DNA from: Edaphochlamys debaryana
Lineage: Eukaryota; Chlorophyta; Chlorophyceae; Chlamydomonadales
Length of the DNA stretch: 64,000 nt
Assembly: GCA_016858145.1 (NCBI GenBank)
Contig: JAEHOE010000230.1
Location: 1-64,000, forward strand
Reading direction: 5' to 3'
Within the stretch, counting starts at the first letter, position 1. Every line of letters begins with the position of its first letter. The notes under the pieces are model-generated. The model did not search any database and was not told the DNA's origin. It saw only the letters and a list, made by a program, of their open reading frames with translations. Position numbers and translations under genes: made by a program. Of the stretch, positions 1 to 11,647 are shown one piece after another.

Positions 1-1
1 G

Positions 2-806
2 CACTGCCTCCTAAAAGTCGTCGGAACTGGCTTTGCGGCTCGAGCCGTCTGTCGCGGCGCCGTGCTTAAAATGCGCGTGAGCTTGAGGCTGAACACCGTC
101 TTCTATTGAGTAGGAAGGTAAGCTTGTGTGAAGCGAGAGTGCGCGGAGTGGAAGCCTTAGGCCGACAGCGAGACGGCGCGCTCTGATGCGTGCCGGGGTC
201 CACCGAGTGCCTACCCCATGCCGCAGCGCCCATGCCGCCCCTAAGAAAGCTTACCCCCCGCAGTCCCCCCCGCGCACCAAGCAAGCTTTACAGAGTCCTG
301 TGCATATGGGGGAGCATGACAGGGGCTGGAGCGGGTGGGGTGGTGGGGAAAACCCTTGCCTTCCCCCTGCGGGCACTGGTACCAGCACACACCCTCACCA
401 CAGGATGCGCCCCCTCGGGCTCCGCAGCGCCCCCCGCGGCCACTCGCTTAAGGGCGATGGACGTGGGGCTTACAGGGGTTGTGCTGCCAGGGAACTTGTG
501 TACGCCCAAGAGGCGCGGGACTGGGCAAGGCCGGCCACACCTGAGCGCGCCTCCCAAGCGACCAGCCCAAGCCAGTAGAGCATGCCTCGCCTTTTGTACG
601 AACGACACGCTGTGCAGTCCCTAGGTGCCGACCCTGGCTGTGCGAGCAAACGTACGGCAAACCTGTCTGGGCGCTAGAGGCCACGGCTGCAAGGTTTGAG
701 CGGCTCATGCTGTAGGGAAGATGCAATTTTGATGCTTGGAAGACAAACCGGGCCCGCGCAGCGACTGCGAGGGTGCTCAAGTTTCCGAAGACTTTTAGGC
801 GGTAGT
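2..806 (+). repeat. Leader module of unit 1 (~805 bp)
   Basis: This 805-bp module recurs at 14911-15715, 24238-25042, 28879-29683, 31601-32407 and 34326-35130, and is absent from the other units. It starts CACTGCCTCC and ends TTTTAGGCGGTAGT just before GAGATGG. It contains a 12-bp palindrome (CGGCTCGAGCCG). No ORF in it has a recognisable domain or stays intact in all copies, so it may be promoter, 5' UTR or original 5' terminal DNA. The copy here differs from the others by many single-base indels. Confidence 0.75.
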
Positions 807-3800
807 GAGATGGCGCTCAGATTGTGCTGGGCGTGGCATGCCGTGCATGCCATGTGCGTGTCTGGCTCCCCGCCTGCCCCTGGCCCCCGCACCCCTCCAG
901 CCCCCCAGCAGCACCAGCAACAAACTCTACAAACGCTAACCAACCCAAGCTTGGTTGACAGTTGTACCTGTCATAACCGTGCTCGTAAACGGTTACAACC
1001 ACCTCGTGTGTGTTTCGCTGCCCTGCATGATCCCCCCTCTACCCCTTCCCCCTTCCCCCCGCAGATGGTGAAACACGCTCGGGATCAGGCGTTATCAGGC
1101 GAGCAGGCAGCCAGCAGCGCGGGGGAGGCAGCTGGGGTGCACAGCAGGCCGACGAGGGTGCGGGCACGGAGGGGATGAGGCAGAGGCCGTGGAGTCTGGG
1201 GGTGAGGTGGACACGCCCCGGGGAGAGGGGGCGCGGCCGCCGGCTGCTAAGAGCGCGGCACCGCGGCCCCAAGCGGGACAAGGACGAGCTGAGGCCGAGG
1301 CGGCAGCCAAGCGTGACAGAACAGCTGTCAAGCACCGCCTGCGTCTGGCGGCTGTTAAAGCCGCGCATACGGCCGAGGCCACCCATCCAACTCAGTAGTG
1401 GGGTCCCGAAGCAGCACGGCTGCTGGGGGAGTGGCTGGCGGTGAACCCAGACGTGGAGCCACCAAAGAAGCCGGAAGAGCTGTGCCGGCGCTGGGCTGCG
1501 CGCTGGAGCCCAACAGAGGGGCATTCTGGGGTCCAGGACGCGCCACGCTCTGGGGCCCCACGGAAGGTGCCGGAGGGAAAGCCCTGCTCGCACTAGCAAT
1601 GGTGCTCGACAAGGCGCCCAGCAGCAAGGAGGCGATGCTGGCGGTCCCCGAGTTCAAGGATCTCCTGGACAGCTGCAGCGAGGCAAGAGGGGCTGGTCAG
1701 GGCGGGTGGAGAAGCAGAAGGGGGCATGGGGCAGCAAGCCTCAGCTGTTGCGGGTCTGGCCTGAAGCTTCCCGCATCCCCCCGCCTTCCCCACAGGATCC
1801 CGCCGACCCCGTGAGCCTGAGGGCGCTGTGGGACGCCATGATGGAGTGTGAGCCAAGGCTGAGCAAGGCGCTGCTGGTGGAGTTCAAGAAGCCGCTGAAA
1901 CCAGAGGTGATGAAGGCGCGCGTGGAGTGCGCAATCAAGTGGCTCCGCAAGGTGATGGGTTTGCGAGCGGACGAGGCCTTCCGGCTGCCCACCAGCGTGG
2001 AGGACCTGAAACGCGGGCCCTGGGACTGGATCTCGCGCATCCTGTGGCTCGACGCCAAGAAGATCTGGATCACGCCCGTCAACTACAAGGTGCGGCGTCA
2101 AGGGGCTGGGTGCCGTAGCCGCGCATTACTCAGCATTTGGGCACCGGTGTGCCACCGCCCCTCACATCTGCCTGAGTCCTCACGATATCTCCGTGCGCCC
2201 CTCGCCTCTCTGCCCTGCCAGAAGTGGGGCCTCAAGGCCAGCCCTCGCGTGTCATCCACGACTCGCGATGCACGGAGCCCTGGTGCATCCACTACTACAG
2301 CGTCATCAACTACTGGCACGGCGCCTTCCTCCTGGTCTGGGTCACGGGCACCAAGGGCACCGGCTACAAGCACCCCCCCTACCAGGTCAGACGTGCTCAG
2401 GGTGCTCGGGAACCATGTCCACGTACCACCATCTGGTAACCAGCACTGAAATGAACGACAGCAGGGGCACCGGCGTCAGAAGCGCTCAGAGCTGATCGGA
2501 TAGCGTCTGCCCAGTCCTGCCTTGTTGCGAGGCAGCAAAGCCGCACCACGTGAAACTTCGCACGTGTTGCATGCACCCCTTCTGCCGGTCCAGCCACATC
2601 TGCTTCTCGACTTTCACTTTGCCGCTCCACTCCTCCCCTAAGTGATGCTCTCCATCCACCTCCACCACCACCCGCGTGCCGTAGAGCCAGAAATCGAACG
2701 CCCGCACGCCTTTGACCACCTGCGCCTCCCAGACCACCACACACCCGGGCCGTGCACCTGCCAGTGTGCGCAGCAGCTCAAACGCCTCCTGCTCATAGTC
2801 GCTGGCCTCCCTCGAGCTCCCGGGACAGTGCATGGGGCACTGAAACACGCTAGAGGGGGTGGGCGCCTCGCCACGCTTGTTGAGGTCAGTCAGCCGCTTT
2901 GACACAGCGTGCGGGGTCTTCCAAACATGGCACCGGCATGGACTGGTCCAGATGGCTCCTGTAGGGTCATGCCGCCCACGTCCACGCAGCTCCCAGCCGT
3001 TTGCGCTGGGTATCGAAGGCCTCGTATACCCATGCCTCCTCAAAGCCCCGCTTGTTGTGTCCACCGCTTCCCACACGCAGACCCTCGCCGGTGAGGACGC
3101 TGCGGGGCCAACCAAGAAGGAGTGGGAGACGCGGGTGCTCAGAGCAGCGCTTGCAAAGTGGAAGGAGCTAGGGGAGCCGCAGCCACCTATCTTGTCGTGG
3201 GACAACACCTACATCCACGGCAAGTGGCGTGAGGGGGACTGGGCCAAGTACGGCATCGACGAGTCACACCACACCGGGCTGCCCGAATACAGCCCGGACA
3301 TGCACAGCATCATCGAGCTGAGCCACGCCCGCCTGGTCAAGGCGTTCCAGGAGTTCATCAACAACCACCGGTCGGCAACCGGTGACCAGCTGAGCATCTA
3401 CACCACGGAGCTGCGGCGGCTCTTCGAGGGCCCGGGCAAGGTCATCACGAATGACTGGGTTCGCAACACTACCCACCGGCTCTTTCTGGAGGTGCTGCCG
3501 GCAATCATCAAGGCGGAGGGCAACTACCCAGAGAAGAAGCTGCGCTGAGGCGGGCCTGCGAGCTGGAGGCGGGCCTGCGGGCGAGAGGCGGCGCGCGGGA
3601 GGGGACAGGGAGGGAGGGAGGGAGGGATAGTCGAGGGGAGAGAGGGAAGAGTCGAGCAAGGGAAGCATGGGCCAGGAAGGTGTACAGGGGGCACAGGACG
3701 CTGGGGCAGCTGAGCAAGCACGCATCAGGTTAACTACCTATCATGCTTATAACGTTTGTATTATTGCGGTGGAGCCAGGCGGGGCCCCCGCCTCAGAGTG

Positions 3801-4322
3801 AGGCAAGGGGGGCTTGTCTGGCATGTCGGCCCGCGTGGGATGGACATGTCCGAAGCCGTGACGAGGGGGTTAGCAGGGGAAACGCGTGTCGCGACTGCTT
3901 ATACGATATTGCTGCTGGTGGCGAAGTCGGGGGCTGATCCCCCTGGATAGCGGATGCGCGATTCCGTTGTGCGGGAGTCGGGGAGTGCGGGACGCGGGGG
4001 GAGGCGGGGCCCCGCGTGCCGAACGGTCGCGGTGATGGTCGCCGCGTCAAGCCGCTTCTAACCGATGCTATGTGCTTATCTGCACACACCTGTAGTCATA
4101 ACAGAGCGTGGACCCAGGTCGCCAGCTTTATCCAGAGCCCTCCGCGCAACGCCATCCTCGATTGCGCTAAGCTGGCGCCGGCTCAGAGCCTTCCGACAAG
4201 CCCCTCCGCGCTGCCGGAGACGCACAAGCGAGTTGGTGTCACTGAGACGTAGCCAGCGAGCTTACGGGCTTCGATCTAGCGAAGCTTTTGCTGCGAAACC
4301 GTGACGGGGCCGCTCGGCCTCA
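807..4322 (+). pseudogene. Unit 1 transposase copy, degenerate
   Basis: It aligns end to end with units 2-4 but carries many one-base indels, mostly in homopolymers, that break exon A: for example a lost T near 1129, a lost G near 1166 and several changes at 1219-1260. The last exon (to TGA at 3548) is intact and keeps the SWDN and LPEYSPDMHSIIE motifs. The antisense nuclease is frameshifted too (a lost C near 2573, an extra T near 3001). Either this is a decayed copy or the consensus is poor near the start of the window. Confidence 0.75.
2397..3100 (-). pseudogene. Frameshifted antisense PD-(D/E)XK nuclease in unit 1
   Basis: This is the same sequence as the intact nuclease ORFs of units 2-4, lying inside transposase intron 3 on the opposite strand. 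Two single-base changes, near 2573 and 3001, split the frame into pieces. The piece holding the EVDGEHH motif is still open. Confidence 0.65.
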
Positions 4323-4587
4323 GAGATGGCGCTCAGATTGTGCTGGGCGTGGCATGCCGTGCATGCCATGTGCGTGTCTGGCTCCCGCCTGCCCCTGGCC
4401 CCCCGCACGCCCTCCAGCCCCCCCAGCCAGCACCAGCAACAAACTCTACAAACGCTAACCAACCCCAAGCTTGGTTGACAGTTGTACCTGTCATAACCGT
4501 GCTCGTACAACGTTTACAACCACCTCGTGTGTGTTTCGCTGCCCTGCAATGATCCCCCCTTCTACCCCTTCCCCCTTCCCCCCGCAG

Positions 4588-7080
4588 ATGGTGATGAAAC
4601 ACGCTCGGGATCAGGCGTTATCAGGCGAGCAGGCAGCCAGCAGCGCGGGGGAGGCAGCTGGGGTTGCACAGCAGGCCGACGAGGGTGCGGGCACGGAGGG
4701 GGATGAGGCAGAGGCCGTGGAGTCTGGGGGTGAGGTGGACACGCCCCCTGGAGAGGGGGCCGCGGCGCCGGCTGCTAAAGAGAGGCGGCACCGCGGCCCC
4801 AAGCGGGACAAGGACGAGCTGAGGGCCGAGGCGGCAGCCAAGCGTGACAGAACAGCTGTCAAGCACCGCCTGCGTCTGGCGGCTGTTAAAGCCGCGCATA
4901 CGGCCGAGGCCACCCATCCCAACTCAGAGTGGGGTCCCGAAGCAGCACGGCTGCTGGGGGAGTGGCTGGCGGTGAACCCAGACGTGGAGCCACCAAAGAA
5001 GCCGGAAGAGCTGTGCCGGCGCTGGGCTGCGCGGCTGGAGCCCAACAGAGGGGCATCTGGGGTCCAGGACGCGCCACGCTCTGGGGCCCCACGGAAGGTG
5101 CCGGAGGCGAAAGCCCTGCTCGCACTAGCAATGGTGCTCGACAAGGCGCCCAGCAGCAAGGAGGCGATGCTGGCGGTCCCCGAGTTCAAGGATCTCCTGG
5201 ACAGCTGCAGCGAGGCAAGAGGGGCTGGTCAGGGCGGGTGGAGAAGCAGAAGGGGGCATGGGGCAGCAAGCCTCAGCTGTTGCGGGTCTGGCCTGAAGCT
5301 TCCCGCATCCCCCCGCCTTCCCCACAGGATCCCGCCGACCCCGTGAGCCTGAGGGCGCTGTGGGACGCCATGATGGAGTGTGAGCCAAGGCTGAGCAAGG
5401 CGCTGCTGGTGGAGTTCAAGAAGCCGCTGAAACCAGAGGTGATGAAGGCGCGCGTGGAGTGCGCAATCAAGTGGCTCCGCAAGGTGATGGGTTTGCGAGC
5501 GGACGAGGCCTTCCGGCTGCCCACCAGCGTGGAGGACCTGAAACGCGGGCCCTGGGACTGGATCTCGCGCATCCTGTGGCTCGACGCCAAGAAGATCTGG
5601 ATCACGCCCGTCAACTACAAGGTGCGGCGTCAAGGGGCTGGGTGCCGTAGCCGCGCATTACTCAGCATTTGGGCACCGGTGTGCCACCGCCCCTCACATC
5701 TGCCTGAGTCCTCACGATATCTCCGTGCGCCCCTCGCCTCTCTGCCCTGCCAGAAGTGGGGCCTCAAAGGCCAGCCCTCGCGTGTCATCCACGACTCGCG
5801 ATGCACGGAGCCCTGGTGCATCCACTACTACAGCGTCATCAACTACTGGCACGGCGCCTTCCTCCTGGTCTGGGTCACGGGCACCAAGGGCACCGGCTAC
5901 AAGCACCCCCCCTACCAGGTCAGACGTGCTCAGGGTGCTCGGGAACCATGTCCACGTACCACCTCTGGTAACCAGCACTGAAATGAACGACAGCAGGGGC
6001 ACCGGCGTCAGAAGCGCTCAGAGCTGATCGGATAGCGTCTGCCCAGTCCTGCCTTGTTGCGAGGCAGCAAAGCCGCACCACGTGAAACTTCGCACGTGTT
6101 GCATGCCACCCCTTCTGCCGGTCCAGCCACATCTGCTTCTCGACTTTCACTTTGCCGCTCCACTCCTCCCCTAAGTGATGCTCTCCATCCACCTCCACCA
6201 CCACCCGCGTGCCGTAGAGCCAGAAATCGAACGCCCGCACGCCTTTGACCACCTGCGCCTCCCAGACCACCACACACCCGGGCCGTGCACCTGCCAGTGT
6301 GCGCAGCAGCTCAAACGCCTCCTGCTCATAGTCGCTGGCCTCCCTCGAGCTCCCGGGACAGTGCATGGGGCACTGAAACACGCTAGAGGGGGTGGGCGCC
6401 TCGCCACGCTTGTTGAGGTCAGTCAGCCGCTTTGACACAGCGTGCGGGGTCTTCCAAACATGGCACCGGCATGGACTGGTCCAGATGGCTCCTGTAGGGT
6501 CATGCCGCCCACGTCCACGCAGCTCCCAGCCGTTGCGCTGGGTATCGAAGGCCTCGTATACCCATGCCTCCTCAAAGCCCCGCTTGTTGTGTCCACCGCT
6601 TCCCACACGCAGACCCTCGCCGGTGAGGACGCTGCGGGGCCAACCAAGAAGGAGTGGGAGACGCGGGTGCTCAGAGCAGCGCTTGCAAAGTGGAAGGAGC
6701 TAGGGGAGCCGCAGCCACCTATCTTGTCGTGGGACAACACCTACATCCACGGCAAGTGGCGTGAGGGGGACTGGGCCAAGTACGGCATCGACGAGTCACA
6801 CCACACCGGGCTGCCCGAATACAGCCCGGACATGCACAGCATCATCGAGCTGAGCCACGCCCGCCTGGTCAAGGCGTTCCAGGAGTTCATCAACAACCAC
6901 CGGTCGGCAACCGGTGACCAGCTGAGCATCTACACCACGGAGCTGCGGCGGCTCTTCGAGGGCCCGGGCAAGGTCATCACGAATGACTGGGTTCGCAACA
7001 CTACCCACCGGCTCTTTCTGGAGGTGCTGCCGGCAATCATCAAGGCGGAGGGCAACTACCCAGAGAAGAAGCTGCGCTGA
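4588..7080 (+). CDS. DDE transposase, Tc1/mariner-IS630-like (unit 2)
   Basis: Inferred exons are 4588-5214, 5328-5621, 5754-5918 and 6613-7080, all joining in phase 0 for 518 aa here. The first intron starts with GC (GAG|GCAAGA), the others with GT; all end in AG. The N-terminal ~200 residues are Ala/Glu/Arg-rich and probably bind DNA. Catalytic motifs are WLDAKK (first D, end of exon 2), SWDN (second D) and LPEYSPDMHSIIE (E); 37 residues separate the second D from E. The YSPDMHSIIE block corresponds to the YSPDLNPIE signature of DDE_3/Tc1-IS630 enzymes. The ATG lies directly after a pyrimidine-rich CCCCCGCAG, so an upstream non-coding exon is likely. This copy has GTGATG where the other units have GTG, adding one codon. 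Confidence 0.75.
5920..6606 (-). CDS. Antisense Vsr/DUF559-like PD-(D/E)XK endonuclease in transposase intron 3 (unit 2)
   Basis: The 228-codon frame nearly equals the host intron (5919-6612) and is read on the opposite strand. Order of motifs: Cys pairs PCRCH and CPMHC (possible zinc site), helix SDYEQEAFELL with the usual first acidic residue, FDFW supplying the conserved D, then VVVEVDGEHH (ExDGxxH), then a C-terminal DRQKGWHATR...HVVRL strand. That order matches DUF559/Vsr-type nucleases. The frame is open upstream to a stop at 6700-6702, but with no ATG; 6606 is a GTG. The first in-frame ATG (6366) would give 148 aa containing the whole nuclease core. The start, and any upstream exon, are therefore unresolved. 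Function would be DNA cleavage, perhaps homing-like (inference). Confidence 0.65.
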   Translation of the reverse strand: MGSGGHNKRGFEEAWVYEAFDTQRNGWELRGRGRHDPTGAIWTSPCRCHVWKTPHAVSKRLTDLNKRGEAPTPSSVFQCPMHCPGSSREASDYEQEAFELLRTLAGARPGCVVVWEAQVVKGVRAFDFWLYGTRVVVEVDGEHHLGEEWSGKVKVEKQMWLDRQKGWHATRAKFHVVRLCCLATRQDWADAIRSALSASDAGAPAVVHFSAGYQRWYVDMVPEHPEHV

Positions 7081-7855
7081 GGCGGGCCTGCGAGCTGGAG
7101 GCGGGCCTGCGGGCGAGAGGCGGCGCGCGGGAGGGGACAGGGAGGGAGGGAGGGAGGGATAGTCGAGGGGAGAGAGGGAAGAGTCGAGCAAGGGAAAGCA
7201 TGGGCCAGGAAGGTGTACAGGGGGCACAGGACGCTGGGGCAGCTGAGCAAGCACGCATCAGGTTAACTACCTATCATGCTTATAACGTTTGTATTATTGC
7301 GGTGGAGCCAGGCGGGGCCCCGCCTCAGAGTGAGGCAAGGGGGGCTTGTCTGGCATGTCGGCCCGCGTGGGATGGACATGTCCGAAGCCGTGACGAGGGG
7401 GTTAGCAGGGGAAACGCGTGTCACGACTGCTTATACGATATTGCTGCTGGTGGCGAAGTCGGGGGCTGATCCCCCTGGATAGCGGATGCGCGATTCCGTT
7501 GTGCGGGAGTCGGGGAGTGCGGGACGCGGGGGGAGGCGGGGCCCCGCGTGCCGAACGGTCGCGGTGATGGTCGCCGCGTCAAGCCGCTTCTAACCGATGC
7601 TATGTGCTTATCTGCACACACCTGTAGTCATAACAGAGCGTGGACCCAGGTCGCCAGCTTTATCCAGAGCCCTCCGCGCAACGCCATCCTCGATTGCGCT
7701 AAGCTGGCGCCGGCTCAGAGCCTTCCGACAAGCCCCTCCGCGCTGCCGGAGACGCACAAGCGAGTTGGTGTCACTGAGACGTAGCCAGCGAGCTTACGGG
7801 CTTCGATCTAGCGAAGCTTTTGCTGCGAAACCGTGACGGGGGCCGCTCGGCCTCA
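7081..7855 (+). repeat. Non-coding tail of unit 2
   Basis: This 775-bp tail follows the transposase stop in every unit. No ORF in it has a recognisable domain. It holds a run of GGGA repeats (about 7131-7160, quadruplex-prone), the 14-bp palindrome GGCGGGGCCCCGCC (7311-7324), a GGGGG-CTGAT-CCCCC hairpin, and a GCTTCG-ATCTAG-CGAAGC hairpin near its end. Units A-E of array 2 carry a C-to-A change that breaks the 14-bp palindrome. Confidence 0.7.
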
Positions 7856-8119
7856 GAGATGGCGCTCAGATTGTGCTGGGCGTGGCATGCCGTGCATGCC
7901 ATGTGCGTGTCTGGCTCCCCGCCTGCCCCTGGCCCCCGCACGCCCTCCAGCCCCCCCAGCTAGCACCAGCAACAAACTCTACAAACGCTAACCAACCCAA
8001 GCTTGGTTGACAGTTGTACCTGTCATAACCGTGCTCGTACAACGGTTACAACCACCTCGTGTGTGTTTCGCTGCCCTGCAATGATCCCCCCTTCTACCCC
8101 TTCCCCCTTCCCCCCGCAG

Positions 8120-10610
8120 ATGGTGAAACACGCTCGGGATCAGGCGTTATCAGGCGAGCAGGCAGCCAGCAGCGCGGGGGAGGCAGCTGGGGTTGCACAG
8201 CAGGCCGACGAGGGTGCGGGCACGGAGGGGGATGAGGCAGAGGCCGTGGAGTCTGGGGGTGAGGTGGACACGCCCCCTGGAGAGGGGGCCGCGGCGCCGG
8301 CTGCTAAAGAGAGGCGGCACCGCGGCCCCAAGCGGGACAAGGACGAGCTGAGGGCCGAGGCGGCAGCCAAGCGTGACAGAACAGCTGTCAAGCACCGCCT
8401 GCGTCTGGCGGCTGTTAAAGCCGCGCATACGGCCGAGGCCACCCATCCCAACTCAGAGTGGGGTCCCGAAGCAGCACGGCTGCTGGGGGAGTGGCTGGCG
8501 GTGAACCCAGACGTGGAGCCACCAAAGAAGCCGGAAGAGCTGTGCCGGCGCTGGGCTGCGCGGCTGGAGCCCAACAGAGGGGCATCTGGGGTCCAGGACG
8601 CGCCACGCTCTGGGGCCCCACGGAAGGTGCCGGAGGCGAAAGCCCTGCTCGCACTAGCCATGGTGCTCGACAAGGCGCCCAGCAGCAAGGAGGCGATGCT
8701 GGCGGTCCCCGAGTTCAAGGATCTCCTGGACAGCTGCAGCGAGGCAAGAGGGGCTGGTCAGGGCGGGTGGAGAAGCAGAAGGGGGCATGGGGCAGCAAGC
8801 CTCAGCTGTTGCGGGTCTGGCCTGAAGCTTTCCCGCATCCCCCCGCCTTCCCCACAGGATCCCGCCGACCCCGTGAGCCTGAGGGCGCTGTGGGACGCCA
8901 TGATGGAGTGTGAGCCAAGGCTGAGCAAGGCGCTGCTGGTGGAGTTCAAGAAGCCGCTGAAACCAGAGGTGATGAAGGCGCGCGTGGAGTGCGCAATCAA
9001 GTGGCTCCGCAAGGTGATGGGTTTGCGAGCGGACGAGGCCTTCCGGCTGCCCACCAGCGTGGAGGACCTGAAACGCGGGCCCTGGGACTGGATCTCGCGC
9101 ATCCTGTGGCTCGACGCCAAGAAGATCTGGATCACGCCCGTCAACTACAAGGTGCGGCGTCAAGGGGCTGGGTGCCGTAGCCGCGCATTACTCAGCATTT
9201 GGGCACCGGTGTGCCACCGCCCCTCACATCTGCCTGAGTCCTCACGATATCTCCGTGCGCCCCTCGCCTCTCTGCCCTGCCAGAAGTGGGGCCTCAAAGG
9301 CCAGCCCTCGCGTGTCATCCACGACTCGCGATGCACGGAGCCCTGGTGCATCCACTACTACAGCGTCATCAACTACTGGCACGGCGCCTTCCTCCTGGTC
9401 TGGGTCACGGGCACCAAGGGCACCGGCTACAAGCACCCCCCCTACCAGGTCAGACGTGCTCAGGGTGCTCGGGAACCATGTCCACGTACCACCTCTGGTA
9501 ACCAGCACTGAAATGAACGACAGCAGGGGCACCGGCGTCAGAAGCGCTCAGAGCTGATCGGATAGCGTCTGCCCAGTCCTGCCTTGTTGCGAGGCAGCAA
9601 AGCCGCACCACGTGAAACTTCGCACGTGTTGCATGCCACCCCTTCTGCCGGTCCAGCCACATCTGCTTCTCGACTTTCACTTTGCCGCTCCACTCCTCCC
9701 CTAAGTGATGCTCTCCATCCACCTCCACCACCACCCGCGTGCCGTAGAGCCAGAAATCGAACGCCCGCACGCCTTTGACCACCTGCGCCTCCCAGACCAC
9801 CACACACCCGGGCCGTGCACCTGCCAGTGTGCGCAGCAGCTCAAACGCCTCCTGCTCATAGTCGCTGGCCTCCCTCGAGCTCCCGGGACAGTGCATGGGG
9901 CACTGAAACACGCTAGAGGGGGTGGGCGCCTCGCCACGCTTGTTGAGGTCAGTCAGCCGCTTTGACACAGCGTGCGGGGTCTTCCAAACATGGCACCGGC
10001 ATGGACTGGTCCAGATGGCTCCTGTAGGGTCATGCCGCCCACGTCCACGCAGCTCCCAGCCGTTGCGCTGGGTATCGAAGGCCTCGTATACCCATGCCTC
10101 CTCAAAGCCCCGCTTGTTGTGTCCACCGCTTCCCACACGCAGACCCTCGCCGGTGAGGACGCTGCGGGGCCAACCAAGAAGGAGTGGGAGACGCGGGTGC
10201 TCAGAGCAGCGCTTGCAAAGTGGAAGGAGCTAGGGGAGCCGCAGCCACCTATCTTGTCGTGGGACAACAACTACATCCACGGCAAGTGGCGTGAGGGGGA
10301 CTGGGCCAAGTACGGCATCGACGAGTCACACCACACCGGGCTGCCCGAATACAGCCCGGACATGCACAGCATCATCGAGCTGAGCCACGCCCGCCTGGTC
10401 AAGGCGTTCCAGGAGTTCATCAACAACCACCGGTCGGCAACCGGTGACCAGCTGAGCATCTACACCACGGAGCTGCGGCGGCTCTTCGAGGGCCCGGGCA
10501 AGGTCATCACGAATGACTGGGTTCGCAACACTACCCACCGGCTCTTTCTGGAGGTGCTGCCGGCAATCATCAAGGCGGAGGGCAACTACCCAGAGAAGAA
10601 GCTGCGCTGA
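8120..10610 (+). CDS. DDE transposase, Tc1/mariner-IS630-like (unit 3)
   Basis: Inferred exons are 8120-8743, 8858-9151, 9284-9448 and 10143-10610: 1551 bp, 517 codons with stop excluded from none of the junctions, all phase 0. The protein is the same as unit 2 except for the missing extra codon and Asn for Thr two residues after the second catalytic D (DNN instead of DNT). All three DDE residues are present, so this copy could be active. The unbroken read-through frame from 8003 runs past the exon 1 donor into the intron and is not the likely product. Confidence 0.75.
9450..10136 (-). CDS. Antisense PD-(D/E)XK endonuclease in intron 3 (unit 3)
   Basis: The frame and protein are identical to the unit 2 copy: Cys pairs, EQEAFELL helix, FDFW, EVDGEHH and HVVRL strand. 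It lies wholly inside the intron 9449-10142. The same start problem applies: GTG at 10136, first in-frame ATG at 9896. Confidence 0.65.
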   Translation of the reverse strand: MGSGGHNKRGFEEAWVYEAFDTQRNGWELRGRGRHDPTGAIWTSPCRCHVWKTPHAVSKRLTDLNKRGEAPTPSSVFQCPMHCPGSSREASDYEQEAFELLRTLAGARPGCVVVWEAQVVKGVRAFDFWLYGTRVVVEVDGEHHLGEEWSGKVKVEKQMWLDRQKGWHATRAKFHVVRLCCLATRQDWADAIRSALSASDAGAPAVVHFSAGYQRWYVDMVPEHPEHV

Positions 10611-11647
10611 GGCGGGCCTGCGAGCTGGAGGCGGGCCTGCGGGCGAGAGGCGGCGCGCGGGAGGGGACAGGGAGGGAGGGAGGGAGGGATAGTCGAGGGG
10701 AGAGAGGGAAGAGTCGAGCAAGGGAAAGCATGGGCCAGGAAGGTGTACAGGGGGCACAGGACGCTGGGGCAGCTGAGCAAGCACGCATCAGGTTAACTAC
10801 CTATCATGCTTATAACGTTTGTATTATTGCGGTGGAGCCAGGCGGGGCCCCGCCTCAGAGTGAGGCAAGGGGGGCTTGTCTGGCATGTCGGCCCGCGTGG
10901 GATGGACATGTCCGAAGCCGTGACGAGGGGGTTAGCAGGGGAAACGCGTGTCACGACTGCTTATACGATATTGCTGCTGGTGGCGAAGTCGGGGGCTGAT
11001 CCCCCTGGATAGCGGATGCGCGATTCCGTTGTGCGGGAGTCGGGGAGTGCGGGACGCGGGGGGAGGCGGGGCCCCGCGTGCCGAACGGTCGCGGTGATGG
11101 TCGCCGCGTCAAGCCGCTTCTAACCGATGCTATGTGCTTATCTGCACACACCTGTAGTCATAACAGAGCGTGGACCCAGGTCGCCAGCTTTATCCAGAGC
11201 CCTCCGCGCAACGCCATCCTCGATTGCGCTAAGCTGGCGCCGGCTCAGAGCCTTCCGACAAGCCCCTCCGCGCTGCCGGAGACGCACAAGCGAGTTGGTG
11301 TCACTGAGACGTAGCCAGCGAGCTTACGGGCTTCGATCTAGCGAAGCTTTTGCTGCGAAACCGTGACGGGGCCGCTCGGCCTCAGAGATGGCGCTCAGAT
11401 TGTGCTGGGCGTGGCATGCCGTGCATGCCATGTGCGTGTCTGGCTCCCCGCCTGCCCCTGGCCCCCGCACGCCCTCCAGCCCCCCAGCCAGCACCAGCAA
11501 CAAACTCTACAAACGCTAACCAACCCAAGCTTGGTTGACAGTTGTACCTGTCATAACCGTGCTCGTACAACGGTTACAACCACCTCGTGTGTGTTTCGCT
11601 GCCCTGCAATGATCCCCCCTTCTACCCCTTCCCCCTTCCCCCCGCAG

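Noticed and set aside
783..806. Telomere-like TTTTAGG
   Set aside because: Single occurrence (CTTTTAGGCGG) in the leader, not in tandem.
7720..7855. tRNA or small RNA gene around the GCTTCG-ATCTAG-CGAAGC hairpin
   Set aside because: Only one short stem; no cloverleaf, no A/B boxes and no T-run terminator recognised.
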